Part shown: positions 38,186 to 52,200 of the stretch, piece after piece
Layout: each line of letters begins with the position of its first letter
Numbering within the stretch: position 1 is the stretch's first letter
Source: Cyclina sinensis
Taxonomy: Eukaryota; Mollusca; Bivalvia; Venerida; Veneridae
DNA: 64,000 nucleotides
Direction of reading: 5' to 3'
Assembly: GCA_012932295.1 (NCBI GenBank)
Contig: JAAONU010000019.1
Coordinates: forward strand, 29,985,913-30,049,912
Notes under the pieces: generated by a model
Told to the model about the DNA's origin: nothing
Databases searched by the model: none
The model's input: only the letters and a program-made list of their open reading frames with translations
Made by a program: the position numbers and the translations under genes

Positions 38186-40227
38186 ATTCAAGGACATTTT
38201 AAGACCATCTTAACATTTTTAGGGTCCATAATACCAATGTATAACACACATCTCATGTAGACTGATAAGAGGCTTCTATCTTCTTTATATCAATCTGTGT
38301 ATACATAGGTTCAATAACATTTCAGAACACTGGTTTTAAAGTGCCTGGAATTAGTAACAAAAATTTGAAACTACAGTCAACTGTTCTAAATTAAACTGTT
38401 TTAACACAAACAATTGTCCAATGAAATGACTGCATTAAGTTTGTTTTAGGATCTATTCATCATATTTTAAGTCAGCTGTGAGAATTGTATAATTTAAGGG
38501 CCCCTTATAGCTATCCATACTATTTTCAAGAACTTTTTAGGCCAAGTTCAATATAGGGAATTTTTAAGGCCAGTGCCAAAATTTAGGGACTTTTTCAGGC
38601 CTGTACGAACTATGAAATATACTGGTTAGAACTTGTATTAAAAGCAATATTTGGATAAGTCAAAAATAACACAGATACAAAACATTTTTTGCACATTTTA
38701 ATCATTAATCTAACAACAAAGAAATACCTTCACTGTTTGCAATTAACCAATACTGCAGAAAGATATATAACAGAAAAAAAACAGAAGGCGTTTATTCAAA
38801 CAAAAACACATCAATGAAAAACTAAACAGAATCATGTATGCAAAAATTTGGCAATGTAATATCAAATTGAGCTTTCCTGTGATTTCTATCTATTTCTGTT
38901 ATACAGGGAAACAAACCTTTTACTTTAAACCTGCATATATCATTTAAGACTTGATTACTTTTAACAGATTTACCTAACAGACCATGATCCTGTCACATAA
39001 AATGTATTAACTAGAATCTAACCAAGTCATATAAACACAGGATCTGCCATATAACTTGATTTTCTTTTTCAGTTTTAAATTGGAAGAGAGCAAAAATCCA
39101 TGTATTTATTGAAAAATAATAAATGTTCATTTCAAACCAGCACCCTGAAATAGAATATTTATCATTATTTCAGGATAAAATCATACACACAACCATTTCA
39201 GTAACATTTCCAAACTAACATACTTAGTTGAAGAAATTATGGCACTATAAAGAGAAATATATTAGTTACTTAGTAACTTATAAGTGACAGAAGCTAATCA
39301 ATTTTTTCCCCATATGACCAGTCTTTTTGTTTCATCACTGCAGCCTCTGGCCAACTTCCAGCTGGCAACTGAACATTTAGTCTATAACTGCCCTACCAAA
39401 ACAAATGGCTTTCCACTGTAACCCCTTAAATCTTGACTAGACTTGTGTGACCCTTGCTAACTAAGCAAATGCCAAGGCTCAAGCAAGAATTGTTATCAAT
39501 AAACTCCAACTCCTAAACTGGGATGAAAATATTTCTCCCATAAAGCAAATAAGTATCAAAATAATATGAAACTCATGATTCAATGAATCTTAATTCTTTT
39601 CAACAAATAACAATAAAACCAAAGTTAACAAAATACAATGCCTACAACTACAAATAATTACACAACTACCTGATTGTGAAACAGTAAAATGATAAAACAG
39701 TAAAAAAATGCCAAGATGCAATGTTTTCCATTTATGATAAAAACAGTATTTTCTCAAATGATTGGATGATAATTTTGATAAATTATGTCTTTGAGATCAA
39801 AGTCTGGATGAGGTTTTCTTTGAAAATTGAGTAAAAAAAAAAGCTGACCAAAATCTGTACATTGAAATGTTCATCTATAAAATTGAAACACGAGTATTTA
39901 CTCCTTTTTTTCCACAGCACCAATTACTACTATAAAGCACTTTACTGCAGCGCATTATGTCACAATGTGTGGAGAAATAAAATGAAGCAATTTTTTTAAA
40001 GTAACATATAACATATTTACACAGTGTATTATCTATCATCACAGTATCTATATATGTCAGTTAAGTCTGCACTTGATGGAATTGCAATTAGCTATTGCAA
40101 ATCTCCCTGAAGAAATACTTCAATTTAAGGTTATACAGAACTAAAACCTAATACAGGTCTCTTTTTCATGAACACATTGGGCAATCTGTGAAAATGAGCT
40201 GGACTTCTGTCACTCGGTCTCATCCGT
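38186..40227 (-). other. Piwi 3' flank and probable 3' UTR
   Basis: AT-rich sequence without recognisable genes downstream of the piwi stop. Reverse-strand AATAAA candidates lie at 39115-39120 and 38791-38796; the first would give a 3' UTR of about 1.1 kb. Nothing else was recognised. Confidence 0.4.
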
Positions 40228-43200
40228 CTACAGGAAATACAGACGGTCAGACAGCTCTATAGCTGGATCCCTGTGTATGCTCTGACCAATCAGGAAGGCC
40301 AACTTGTGTGCATACTGACATGGAGCTGGTACACGAATGGTGCCCTGAAAATCAAAATATAACATGCTCAATTCACACACAAATAAATGCATAATGATAG
40401 AGTGGTGCTTGAACTACATTTACTTTTTAGAATTATGTATTTGCAAAATTTTTTTTTATTATATGTAAGCATTATGATATAACAGGATTAAGAAGATAAT
40501 CACAAACGAAAAAGAAAATTGTTTGGCCTTTGAAATTTTACTTTATCTGAATCCTGATTATATCACCATCTGCTGGTAAACCATCTGTGCAAATCACCTT
40601 TGTCCTCACCCCTGTTCCAGTTGGATGTAAAAATTTTGTGTACTGGTGTTTTATATCAAAACATTTAAGTACACTGTAAAGTACAATCAACTTCAAAATA
40701 CCATTTTTTTGGTATGTTTTTTTCTTTAATTCTTAGTTGAAAGAAATACTGTCACTTACAGGCCAGTTGTAGTACAGATGGCACAGTTTGTACGTAAGAC
40801 GTTGCATATGATCTGGTCTAAGTCCTGTGTTGTCATGAATGATGTTGTAATGGGTAGGGGTGACAGTTCCCTGCCTCACTGACTGAGACACCAGGAAGAA
40901 GTCGTACCTGAAACACAACTAGGCAGTGTATATACATAGAGGATATTTGTTTGTTTTTGTGGAAGATGGGAATTTATTTCATCGAGTGATCACCATATGT
41001 GATATTTTCACGAGTGGCGCAGCCACGAGTGAAAATATCAACATATGGTGTTCACGAGATGAAATAAATTCCCATCTTCCACTAAAAAACAAACAAATTT
41101 TCTTTTTATTTTATGCCAACACGTTAAAAATGGGGTTTTTTATGATATTTTTAATCAGGGCCTTCAATAAATTCCCCATGGTTAGCCCCAAATCAGTTAA
41201 TGCGTACTTTGGTTACTCCGCACAAAAAAAGTGCAGACAATCTCCAATACATATGATAACTTTACTTCTGCTGAAATAAACTGAATACACTTTCATCAAA
41301 TAACATTTATTTTTGTCTACACAGTTTATCAATATTTATTGAATTTTTGCCATACATACTTTAATTATAAAAGCGGATTAATACCGAGTAATATTCAATC
41401 AATTGAATTGAAAGTCGGCCATATTGGATATTGTCCATGTGAGTTATGTAAATAAATCAGACATTTTAAATAATTTATGGCGAATTTCATCATTGTTCAC
41501 AACTAGTTAGGCTCAGGAATTCAATATTATAATTGGATTTAACAAGGTAAATAAATTTCACTCGCTGTCACAGTCTGAAATACAGCGGATTCTCTTGTGG
41601 TGGGGAAATTCCTGAAGTTTCATCAAGCAGTAGTTCCGGCACAAACAGTGTATTATCAAAATGGTAATTAACTGATTCAAAACAGTGTATTATCACTTTT
41701 ATCTCACTGATATTTCCCTATATTTCATTGGTAGGCATAAAATAAATAATCTTCTTACATTTACAAATAAACATTAAACCTGCCAATGACTGTTTTACTT
41801 AATTAACCTTGAACAATTATTGCTCAAAACAGATTTCTTAAGTAACTACAGCTATAAATGAATGTGATTAATAACCCCACTATACAGCCTTGTCAGAAGG
41901 ATAAGGGGATTGATCTAGGAATTCTGAATGATGGACTGCAAATTTGTCAGCAAAACAGTCTCAAATATATATCAAAAATGATGGTAACATTTATTACTGT
42001 TTGGTTTGGGGCAACTATTCTGTGATATAATAATGAAAAGTGATTTACAGATTGGAAAAAGATTTTTGGTCCAGTAAAAAATCTTTCCTTTATACTGCTC
42101 TTGAGCAACTTCTATATAATTGTTAATGAATATCTGTAATTTGCTGACCAGGGCTCTCACTAGAACATACTGTCTAACCAACCAACATGGTGATTCCTAT
42201 ATACCCCCAAAACTTCCTCTTTATTGTACAATACAAGTAAATGAGCAAAACACTACTGAAATGTAACATACCATTCTGGTTTGGTGACAACACTGTCTAT
42301 GACTGAACCAGGAGGAGGGTTTGTCAGGTTGTTGCCGGCACGAGCAAAGAACCTTGAGTTTATCCTTTTCTTCACTATGACCACTCCAACCTTTGGACTG
42401 TAACAATGAGAATGCACTCAAGTTCAAGTTTTTGCAAACATTTTTTGAAATCTATGATTTCAAGATATCCAAAGGATATTTACCTTGACACCCTCCCCAT
42501 TATAACAGTAACACTTCTTTCAGAGAATACATGAAGGACATCTCCTCATCTTTATGTTTTCCTATTTAACATATGTACGCAATAAATTTCATCAACTTAA
42601 CATAAACTAGACTAAGTTATAAATGGTACAGAATTCGCTAAAATGCTCACTTGTAGTTTTGTCCACAAGCTTTCTTGAACGCCTCCAACATCTGTGGTAC
42701 CTCATGTTCTACAACTGACGGAAGCTGTCCATCACCAACGCCATCTCTGTATACAATTATCCTTTCTGGCAAACAGCCGTTCGTCTCATGGAACTTCTCT
42801 AAGGCACCTTTACATATGGAGAAAGTGGGTATTCAAATAATACATTTGAAAAAATATTACTCAAATAAGCCTCTTCTTGTCATTTTTTAGGATTAACCTT
42901 GAAGCATTTTGTTAAGTAAACTGCAGAGATGCATTAAAACTTTAGCAAGATAAATGTTACGTAGATTACTGTCATTGACCTGTCATTTTAACTTTTTTAA
43001 ATTTTTACTCCAGTTAACATTTGTCAGGAAATACTCTGTATTGATTGACATAAATGTGCATTCAATAGCATGTCTGATACAAGTTTATGTCATCTGTTTA
43101 TCTGATGTTAAAAGTATCTTTTGGGATTCCAGTTCAAGACCTGGCCATGCCTTTTACACAATCTAAAAGAGCAGTCAACCACTTTGTCCCTACCTCTGTA

Positions 43201-46200
43201 GCAGATCTGAACCTTATCAACCAATTCCTGATGTGTTGATTGGAATGTTACCCGTGAGTAATACCTAGTGAGGTGTTTATTCATACTTGCGACGAAACCT
43301 ACGACAGATTGTCCTTTCTTTGCAGAGTCATGATATGTATCAATGCCAACAACCATCACATTTTTCAACTGTTGCAAAAGGAAAAATTGTGTTTAAGATA
43401 ACAGACAAAGTAACTGATTAAGAAAATAAAGAATTCAAGACTGCTAGGCTTTTTTAGCTGCAAGAAAAACCTTTGCCCCATTATTTCCAGATAACACTCA
43501 AACCCCTCCCTTCTCCCTTCAACCGTTACAAATATTTCAAGTTTGCAATTGTGTGGATCAATTCCACCCTTCCCTCTCAAAATTTGACTTTCTTTCTGAC
43601 AAAAAAGTTAACAGCTAAACTGTCAAGATGCCAAGAAGTCTTGATAGAAAGAATTTGTTTCATGCATGAAATAACAAACAACACAGATTGCTTGGTCTGA
43701 AGTGTTGTCATCTGACCATAATAAAATGATCAAAATACAGTCACAACAAGATTTTTCAAGTCAGCTTCCTACCTGATCATCGTTTGCCATAGGATCACAT
43801 ATTTTGTATCAAGTATTTTCCTACAGATGGGAGAATGTACTGACAGAACTTTAAACTTTGTTGAATCACCAGTCAGTTGACCACATTCTGACTACAGGTG
43901 CAAAATTTCCAAAGTTTCTGTTCCCTAACCTCATAGGTATGTAGGGGTGTGGAAAAAAAAAACAACCAATCACTGTGTTGTTTGCAAATTTCAGTAAGAA
44001 CACTTGATCTTCTTGATCAACTGAACAAATAATCAAAGAGGCATACCCTAAAACTAAGAGCATTTATTTTCCTTCATTATCATAAAAATGTGTATTCAAT
44101 CAATAGTGTACAAATTGTTACTCAACGCGTGTCAGTGGATAGTTATTTTTTATAAATAGACATTTTCTTAACCATACAAATATCTTTGAACATAAACTGT
44201 GAGCTTGCCACCAGACTAGACCAAACCTAACTAAGTTCAAAGGCACCTGGTCCAGTCTTGTGGCAACCTCCCAGTATATGCTTCTTCGCTATTTTTCATT
44301 TTAAAGATAATGAACAAGTAATACCTTGCCCAGTAGATCTACAATATATTTTAGGGTATGCTCTTTCAAAAATTACTTCAGCAAGCAAACAAACACAAAA
44401 AATAAAGTCTGAACTAAAGTACCGCCTGACCTCACAGGAGAAAAAAGAACAAAGCTCGCTCCCCTGAGCTCAGGTGATTAATATGAATAAAAACAGTAAC
44501 TGGTAAAACTTGTTGTGAATGCAAACAAGCAAAAGCACTTTAAGCATTATTTGGTTGGCAAAAGCACAAGGCAAAATAGAAAGCCTTTCAATAACCTCTG
44601 AAACCAGTGTAAACTCTAGAATTTATCTTCCCTCTGCCTTTAAGCACTGCTTTACTGCTTGGGTTTCAGAGACTTTGAAAGGAACTATAAACATGTTAAT
44701 GAACATAACTGGTCAACTGTGGACCAGTAACTTTGCTTTTTAACCTTTAATACAAATTCTAAGGCCATCCATCAGCTCCTGCATAGATGTTTGGAAAGTA
44801 CATCTTGAATAGAACCTGGTCAGGGCTTGGTTCATGGAAGCTATTACCCCACCGACAGATCGGCCTTTCTTTGCAGAGTCATGGTAACTGTCTATACCAA
44901 CTACCATCAAGTTCCTCAACTGTGTTTAAATTTCAGTAACTTTTAATTGAAAAACACAACACACAAAATCACCTCAAGCATATAGGAACACTAACATGCC
45001 ACTGTCATCATCTGACTATTAGCCACCCTTCTGTATTAAGACACACCTTAAAATCTTCCAACATTAAAAGGTTAAATATACTGTATCAGCCATGAATATT
45101 TTTCTGGTTGCTGGCAGTCATAGTGAACATACTTGAATGATATAATAAAAGACTTATGTTAGACTGCAGATCTAGGATTATAAAGAATTTTTTTTTTCTG
45201 AAGTAATGCAATACACTGAAGTGAAATTGTCCTTAAAATGTCACATCTGTATTAAGTCTACTATATTAGCAGATCAGTGTCACTATTCTTATACTGCTGA
45301 GAAGTACTGACTTTTATCAAATTTTACTGATGACACTACTCCTTTTCCTTATCTTCAATCTGGGAAAACATTTATTCAGTCTATACATACAAATTCAAAT
45401 TCGTCTAATAAATGCAACACCAAGAACACACAGTATAAATTACTCAATGACACAAGTCATCTATAAATCACACTTAATAAAGCAAGTCCCTATAACAATA
45501 AATCATCTCTATTAAATCAAACAATTGTGGAAAACTTAATTGATCTGAGTAACTTGTTTGTTTTTTTAAAACAACAAGCATTCTGTGAATATCACATAAC
45601 TAATATTTATTTTTCTCTCAATTTGTAAATAATTTCTTAGTTAAACTGTGATATAAATATTTCAAACGCTTCAACTGTACCCTTTCATCACCTTTTGGGG
45701 CTCAATTAAGCACTATATGTCATATTGAAAACTGAAAAGATTAATTATTCAGATCAAGTTGTCTCAGTTAAAATCAGAAAATACCTATTAAGACTATAGG
45801 TGATCCTTACTGAGTTACTGATGCTCAGGTTATCCACAGTAATGGCAGGTAAACAAAATCTTTTTTCTGTATATAGACATGTTTGAACAGCAACCTGAGT
45901 TACCCCAGGTTTTCAAGTTAGTGCTATTCCAGTTAATGAACTTTTTGGCCTGCTTGTTTTTGGTGTTGGTATTTTTTTTATTGGAAGGTTAAAAAGTTGA
46001 GTCCTACCTTTTGTTCTATTTTAAACATAGAAAACCTATAAACCTTTTATAAACTTGATTATTTGAGGTCAGTTCTCTTTGTAACTTGAAAAATTACTGA
46101 TAAAAAAACAATGTATGCCAGGATACAAGTTTGGAATTCTTTGTTTAAAGTTTAGAAAAAAATGTCCTCAACCATTACGTGAATGTATGAACAGTAAGTC

Positions 46201-49200
46201 TGTCTCCTAAAAGTTATTATTTTGGAAAAATGTATAGCTCATATTTGCAAAACGACATTTACCCACATATATGTTAGTTCATTAATGAACACTTCCATCC
46301 ATACACTTCAAACTTAATACCAAGTCATACTTGCACATATTAAAATGTGGCAAAATATTCATAATAAATGACAGTAGGCTAAGATAATATAAACCAATGT
46401 TCACACAGTTAACTGTCACAGGTAGCAGCACTTGTAATGGTCCATTCTTTGCTGAATTTCTATATGGACCTAAACATCATTCAAACCATGCAATCATAAT
46501 ATTTTATTAATACTAATTAAAAACAGACAATAACCTCTACATAGATATGCAGTCTATGGTCAGCACAAGTAACAAGAAAAGAAAGATAAGCAGAGAGATA
46601 AACTAATTAATGTAGCTAAACTCTTGAAGACTTAATATTCAAGTCAATTAAACATTCTCTCTCAAAAATACCTAAGCTGTTTGACCATTTTTCTACTAGC
46701 AATTAACTTTTGCTCCAGTAAAAACATGCTTAACCAAGACTAGATTGTATTCAATCAACAGAGCCCTTAAAGCCAGCTGATAAAAATGTGTATAGTATAA
46801 ACCATCTACAAATGCCTGACACAAGCAAATTGCATTATCAAGTTAAGATTAACAATCAGCCTGCATGACTGAACAGCAATTCAAGTCTCAGTTTTTTTTT
46901 ATTATAGCTACCTAAAAGACAAACTATATTCATTAACACCTAAAACTCATTGACATCTACAAAAAACTTACAGGAATTTCGAGTGCCCAGACTTCTCCGC
47001 CTAGCTTGCAGTTAAGCTGTATGGCTACCTTAGTTGCTACACTCATCATCATCTGTTTCTTGGACAAGGTCCTTGATACTATCACTTGACTTGGCACTGT
47101 AATTCAAACAAACATGCGCAATGGTGAGGCAGTTAAAGGGACAAACTGTTGAATACCTTAATAATTTAAGCATTCCATTTTTAATAAGTTTATGACGTCA
47201 ACTTTGACATTGTTTTCTCAATGATGTCAAAATGACCTGATGGTTGATTTTGTGACGTCACGTCACATTTTAATAATATATGTATATTAGTTAGTGATTT
47301 AATAGAAATAAACACTGTCTTAATGCCTTTGAGAATCGGTTTTCAACATCTGTCATTCACACTGTCAAATATTTCTCAATTTCTACAGTATATATATACA
47401 TATATATTATATCAAGTGTATCATCAGTTATCTCTAAAGTACATCCTTCTAAAAGGTCTCAAAAAACAGTAGACAATCTGAAGGTATGTCATGGTTGGTC
47501 ATTGCCTAATGATCCACATGTAATAACAAGTACGTATACCAAAAACCTACCAGGATGGTCAACACAAGTGAACTTTTTGATAGCATCATATCTGTCCTTT
47601 TTGTTGGTGGGTACAATACACATAACAAGCTGTGTTTGTGGAGTTATGTTCTGTCTCATTGCTCCAAGGTAAGACTCATTCCTGTCATCATTTAACTCCA
47701 CACTGAAAGGATAATAAACAAGTAAGAACTTGTTTTATCACATCGTTTAATATCAATGACTGAAAAGATTCCAATTTTTCTAATTCAGACCACTCAACCA
47801 AACTCCTGTGACATTATGATTCAGAGTCAGGAACAGAGCACATAACTGCTTCAAATAGCAATTTTCTTTACCAGTAATACTTTCTGTCAAAAACTTTTCA
47901 ACTTACTTATTCAGTTTCTTTTCTGAACTGGTAGGAACTTTTGAAACGGTAGGTAAATTAACTAAAATATTGTTCTAAAAATGCAATATTGCTCATTACA
48001 TGTTTACCTTTTATTTTAATAGAGAAACAGAACCAACCTATCATACTAGTTAGATTTTTAGACTCTTACACTATTAACTTTGTTCTATTATACTATGTTC
48101 AGTATGTTTCGATCATTATGTGTCAACTCTGTCAGATCACCACACACTTAAATATATTTTGACCTCCAAGTGACAAGTATGTAGCTTTAATATAGAAATT
48201 ACCAGAACAATAACGAAAAATCCTTACTGGATGCTAAATGTGGCCTACAGTGTTAACAAAGTTTTCTTTTTACTGAACAAGCTGAGCTAGTTTTTGACAC
48301 CAATGATCCTCTGGTCAGGTAAGCTCAGAAAGGGTCATGCAAAAATCAATCCTGTAAGGTTTTGCAGAATTAAACTAACTTGCACTTTCCTCATTCTCCT
48401 TTGTTCCTCTTAGACCAATAGTCAAATATTTTACTTACGGCTGTGGTCCATCAATCATCATGCCCATTGGACCTCCAACTTTTCTCAGTGCTTCCACAAA
48501 GTCCTGTGCCTGACCTGTATTCCTCCTAAAGAAAATGACCACCCAGTTTTGGAGATTGACTGAAGTGATCAGGCGCTTTCCTCTCATATCCCTAGACCAG
48601 TCTGCATCTTCTTGTTTGTATGACAACTGTGTAAGAAAAAGCACATTTTCAAATTACTTTTCCATTTCTTAAAGGGGCTGTGCTCCAGATGACAAAAAAA
48701 GAAAGTTTTCTTGTATTATAATTTTTTTGTAATATTTATGACTAATGCTTAAAAAAAATAACTTACTGACAAAAAATAAGTCAAATAACTACATTATAAA
48801 TTGATTTTTTTCCCTTTCAAAGTGCTATACCGTAACGGGACGGTATAACGATATCGTATAAGATTTAAAGTAAATATCTGTAATATCACATGCGGCGATG
48901 GTGGTGACAGTAAAAGCGTTGGAAATATTTTGTTAACATGAGGGTCCAGAGTTCAAATCAAGCTGGAGCGAAAATATTTTTTTATTCTATTTTGACTTTT
49001 ATAATCAGTTTTGAAGTAAAATATTATGTTGTTATAATCTCACAGAAGAGCACTCATCAAAAGAGCTATAAATTCTAAATACCAGAGAGCCCAGATGGCC
49101 CTGGAATGCTCAACTGAATATTTTGGTTAAGGGACTACCGTTGAGCAAACATCAGAAGCAAAATAACAGGTTTTGACTTTTGAATTTAAGATTTTCCAAG

Positions 49201-52200
49201 ATCTTATATTTTATACAAACAGAACCCTTGGGCCGGGTCAATTCTGACCCTAGAGACATAGTCTGAACAATCTTGGTAGAAGTTCACTAGACTGCAACAA
49301 ACAAACTTTTTTTTTTCGGGCCAACTGTGACCAAAGGGACATAATTTGAACAGATGTAGTTGAGGTCTGTTACACAACGTTTACTGTCAAATTTCAGAAC
49401 TTTAGGCTTTGTGGCTTCAGAGGAGAATATTTTTATTAGATTTCCTTCTATATTTCTATTAAAAACAGGTGACCCAATGGGTGGATCTTATAGTGACCCT
49501 TGGGAAATTATTTGATCAATCTTGGTAGAGGTCCACTACACAATGGTACATGCAAAATTTACAAACTCTAGGCCTTGTGGTTTCAGGCAAGAAGATGTTT
49601 TTTTAAGATTTTCCTCTATATTTCTATGTAAAACTTGTGACCCCTTGGGTGGCGCCAAAACTGACCCCAGTGATAATATTTGAAAAAAATTGACAGACAT
49701 TTACTAGACAATGCTTAACACCAATGCTAAGGGCCTAGTACTTTTTGACTAGAAGATTTCTAAAGTTTTTTCTTTTTGTTGCCATAGCAACTGGAGTGCT
49801 GCTTAAAACTAAATTCTTTGACTAACTTTGATAGAGCTTCATGAAAGGAACATCCCTGCCAAGTTTCAGCAAAGATGGCTTAACAGTATAGGAGGAGTTG
49901 TTTTAGTGAAATTGTTGACGACACACAGATGCACAACAACGGATGCCAGACAATCAATGATCACAAAAGCCCACCCTTGAGCACTTCATGCTCAGGTGAG
50001 GAAAAAAACTGTTCAATTTTCAATCATCCATTAGAGCTATCACAGAATATGATTAATACCCCCACAATTTTGCCTTGTCAGAGGAAAAGGGGATATATAA
50101 ATGTGTCCTGCACATCTACACTTGTTGATGATTTTGCTAACCATGTTACAAATCAAAACAATTACATAAGGAAGCAGTTTACATCACAAGATTTTCATTG
50201 GTGAACAGGCATATCAATTTTCAAATCCATAGTGCTGGAAATGTGGGGGTGCACAAGATTTCTACAACTGATCTACCAACTGCAAGATGTACAATGTTTG
50301 CTGGGGGAGTAATAATACTTCATTTTACCTCTGCCACTTTAATTACTTTCAACATCAAATTCCATCATCTTGAAGTAGCTTTTAACAAATCAGGAGTTTG
50401 ATGCAAAAATCTACTTACTTCAGCAGACTGGAAAATCTTCTCCTGTGGCATAACACGTCCATTTAGAGATACTGGAGCATCAGAGAACTTCAGGCCCCAT
50501 CCACCCATTTCTTCCCGTACTCTCTCATTTCTAGTTAACAGAAATAAAAACAGTTCAGTGAACTTCCTTTCAACTACCCAGTACATGAAATTTTCTTTTT
50601 CAAACTAGGCAAAATTACTTGTTCAAATGTTTAAAGGGAAACCAAAGTCACAACGCCCACTGACACCATAATAAAGTTGGTGTATTTATTAAGTTTTAAA
50701 AAAAATTTATGAATACTGAAAAAATATTTACTTAGAAACCCTGAATCAAAAGTAGCAATTTTTCAGTGACTGGCTGATAAACAAAACACCCAATCTTCAT
50801 TGCGTAACCATTCAAGCTGTGGCATAATCAGCTAACCTAATCAACTGACCCCCCTGGGCTGGGCCAATTTTGACCCCTGGGGTATAATTTGAACAAACTT
50901 GGTAGAGGTCCATTAGACATAGCTACATACTTAATCTTAAGGCTCAGGGCCTTGTTGTTTCAAACAAGAAGATTTTCAAAGTTTTTTATTTCTGTTGCCA
51001 TGGCTACCAGACTGGACGGAATTCAAGTCTTTGAACAACTTTAATAGAGCATCATGCAAGGAATATTCCAGGCATGTTACATCAAAGTTGGCTTACTGAT
51101 ATAAGAGGAGAAGTCGTAATGTTTATGACACACACCAGAAGCCGGACAATCAAGTATCCTAAAAGCTCACCCTTGAGCACTTCTTGCTCAGATAAGCTAA
51201 TAATGTGGTTACTATTCAATTTTTATTAGTAAATTCAACTTCTGATCTGGTAGAACTGGTTGAAATTTTACATTACTGGTGAATTTGAATAATAAATTTT
51301 CCAATTTCTTTCAAACTCCCTAATTTAATATTAATGATTCAATAAAATTATCCTCTCAACATTTAACATGTTGTGTTACACTTCCTTGTTCATAGATGAT
51401 GTCGCCATAAACAATACCTGTTATGTGTTGTAAAAATTTAAAGGGCTAAAAACATTCAGGTGACCTAACGTGTTAACACTGGTTTCACTGGAAAGTAAAT
51501 TTCCCTGATTTTCATGTTGTGATATTGTTTGATGAAGAATAATAAGGTGTACATTATGAAAGAATGTGTTTGCTTATAAATCAATATCATGTTAATAACA
51601 TTTCATCAATTTATATTCATGATGTAAGCTTAACTTGTTAAATATTTGTTATTTGACTATTTTCAGTCTACATTTTCATTTCCATGATAATTTAAAGATA
51701 GCTGTGTCCAGGGGTAAAAGTTGCAGATTTAGAAAATCCTGAAATCCAAGCTGGGGGCCTGGGGGCCGCTAGGGCCCCGGTGGGTCCAGGGCAAAGCTCT
51801 TGGATTTTAGCTGTTTGGCATATCAAAAATCTCATTTCCTTGTAAATTTATGGAGCCATTTTTAATCAGATTTTTACAATTTTTTTTTTAAATTTCATCG
51901 TAAATTTTATAAATTCAAAACATAAAACAAAATGCATGTAAACTTCAGAATGAATCGGCAATACTCATTGGATTATTCTAACAATAAGTCATCCAATCAA
52001 AATGCGCGATAGAAATCGGGAAGAGTAAAAGCCGTTTCCCGGTCCATAACAGTACTCTTACGACGCGGCGAAGCTTTCGCCGAAATGAAGTTTCAGATCG
52101 ACCTGACCCCCACCCCACCCCCCAAAATTTCGACTCGGATTTACATAAATTGGAAAAACAGCCCAGACAGAGGCCGAAAATCTGGAAATCCGGCACAATC

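Noticed and set aside
43194..44919. Exons 14a and 14b both constitutive, or one a pseudoexon
   Set aside because: Both together would shift frame (175 + 175 nt); both copies are open, keep catalytic residues and correct phases, so degeneration is not supported by sequence.
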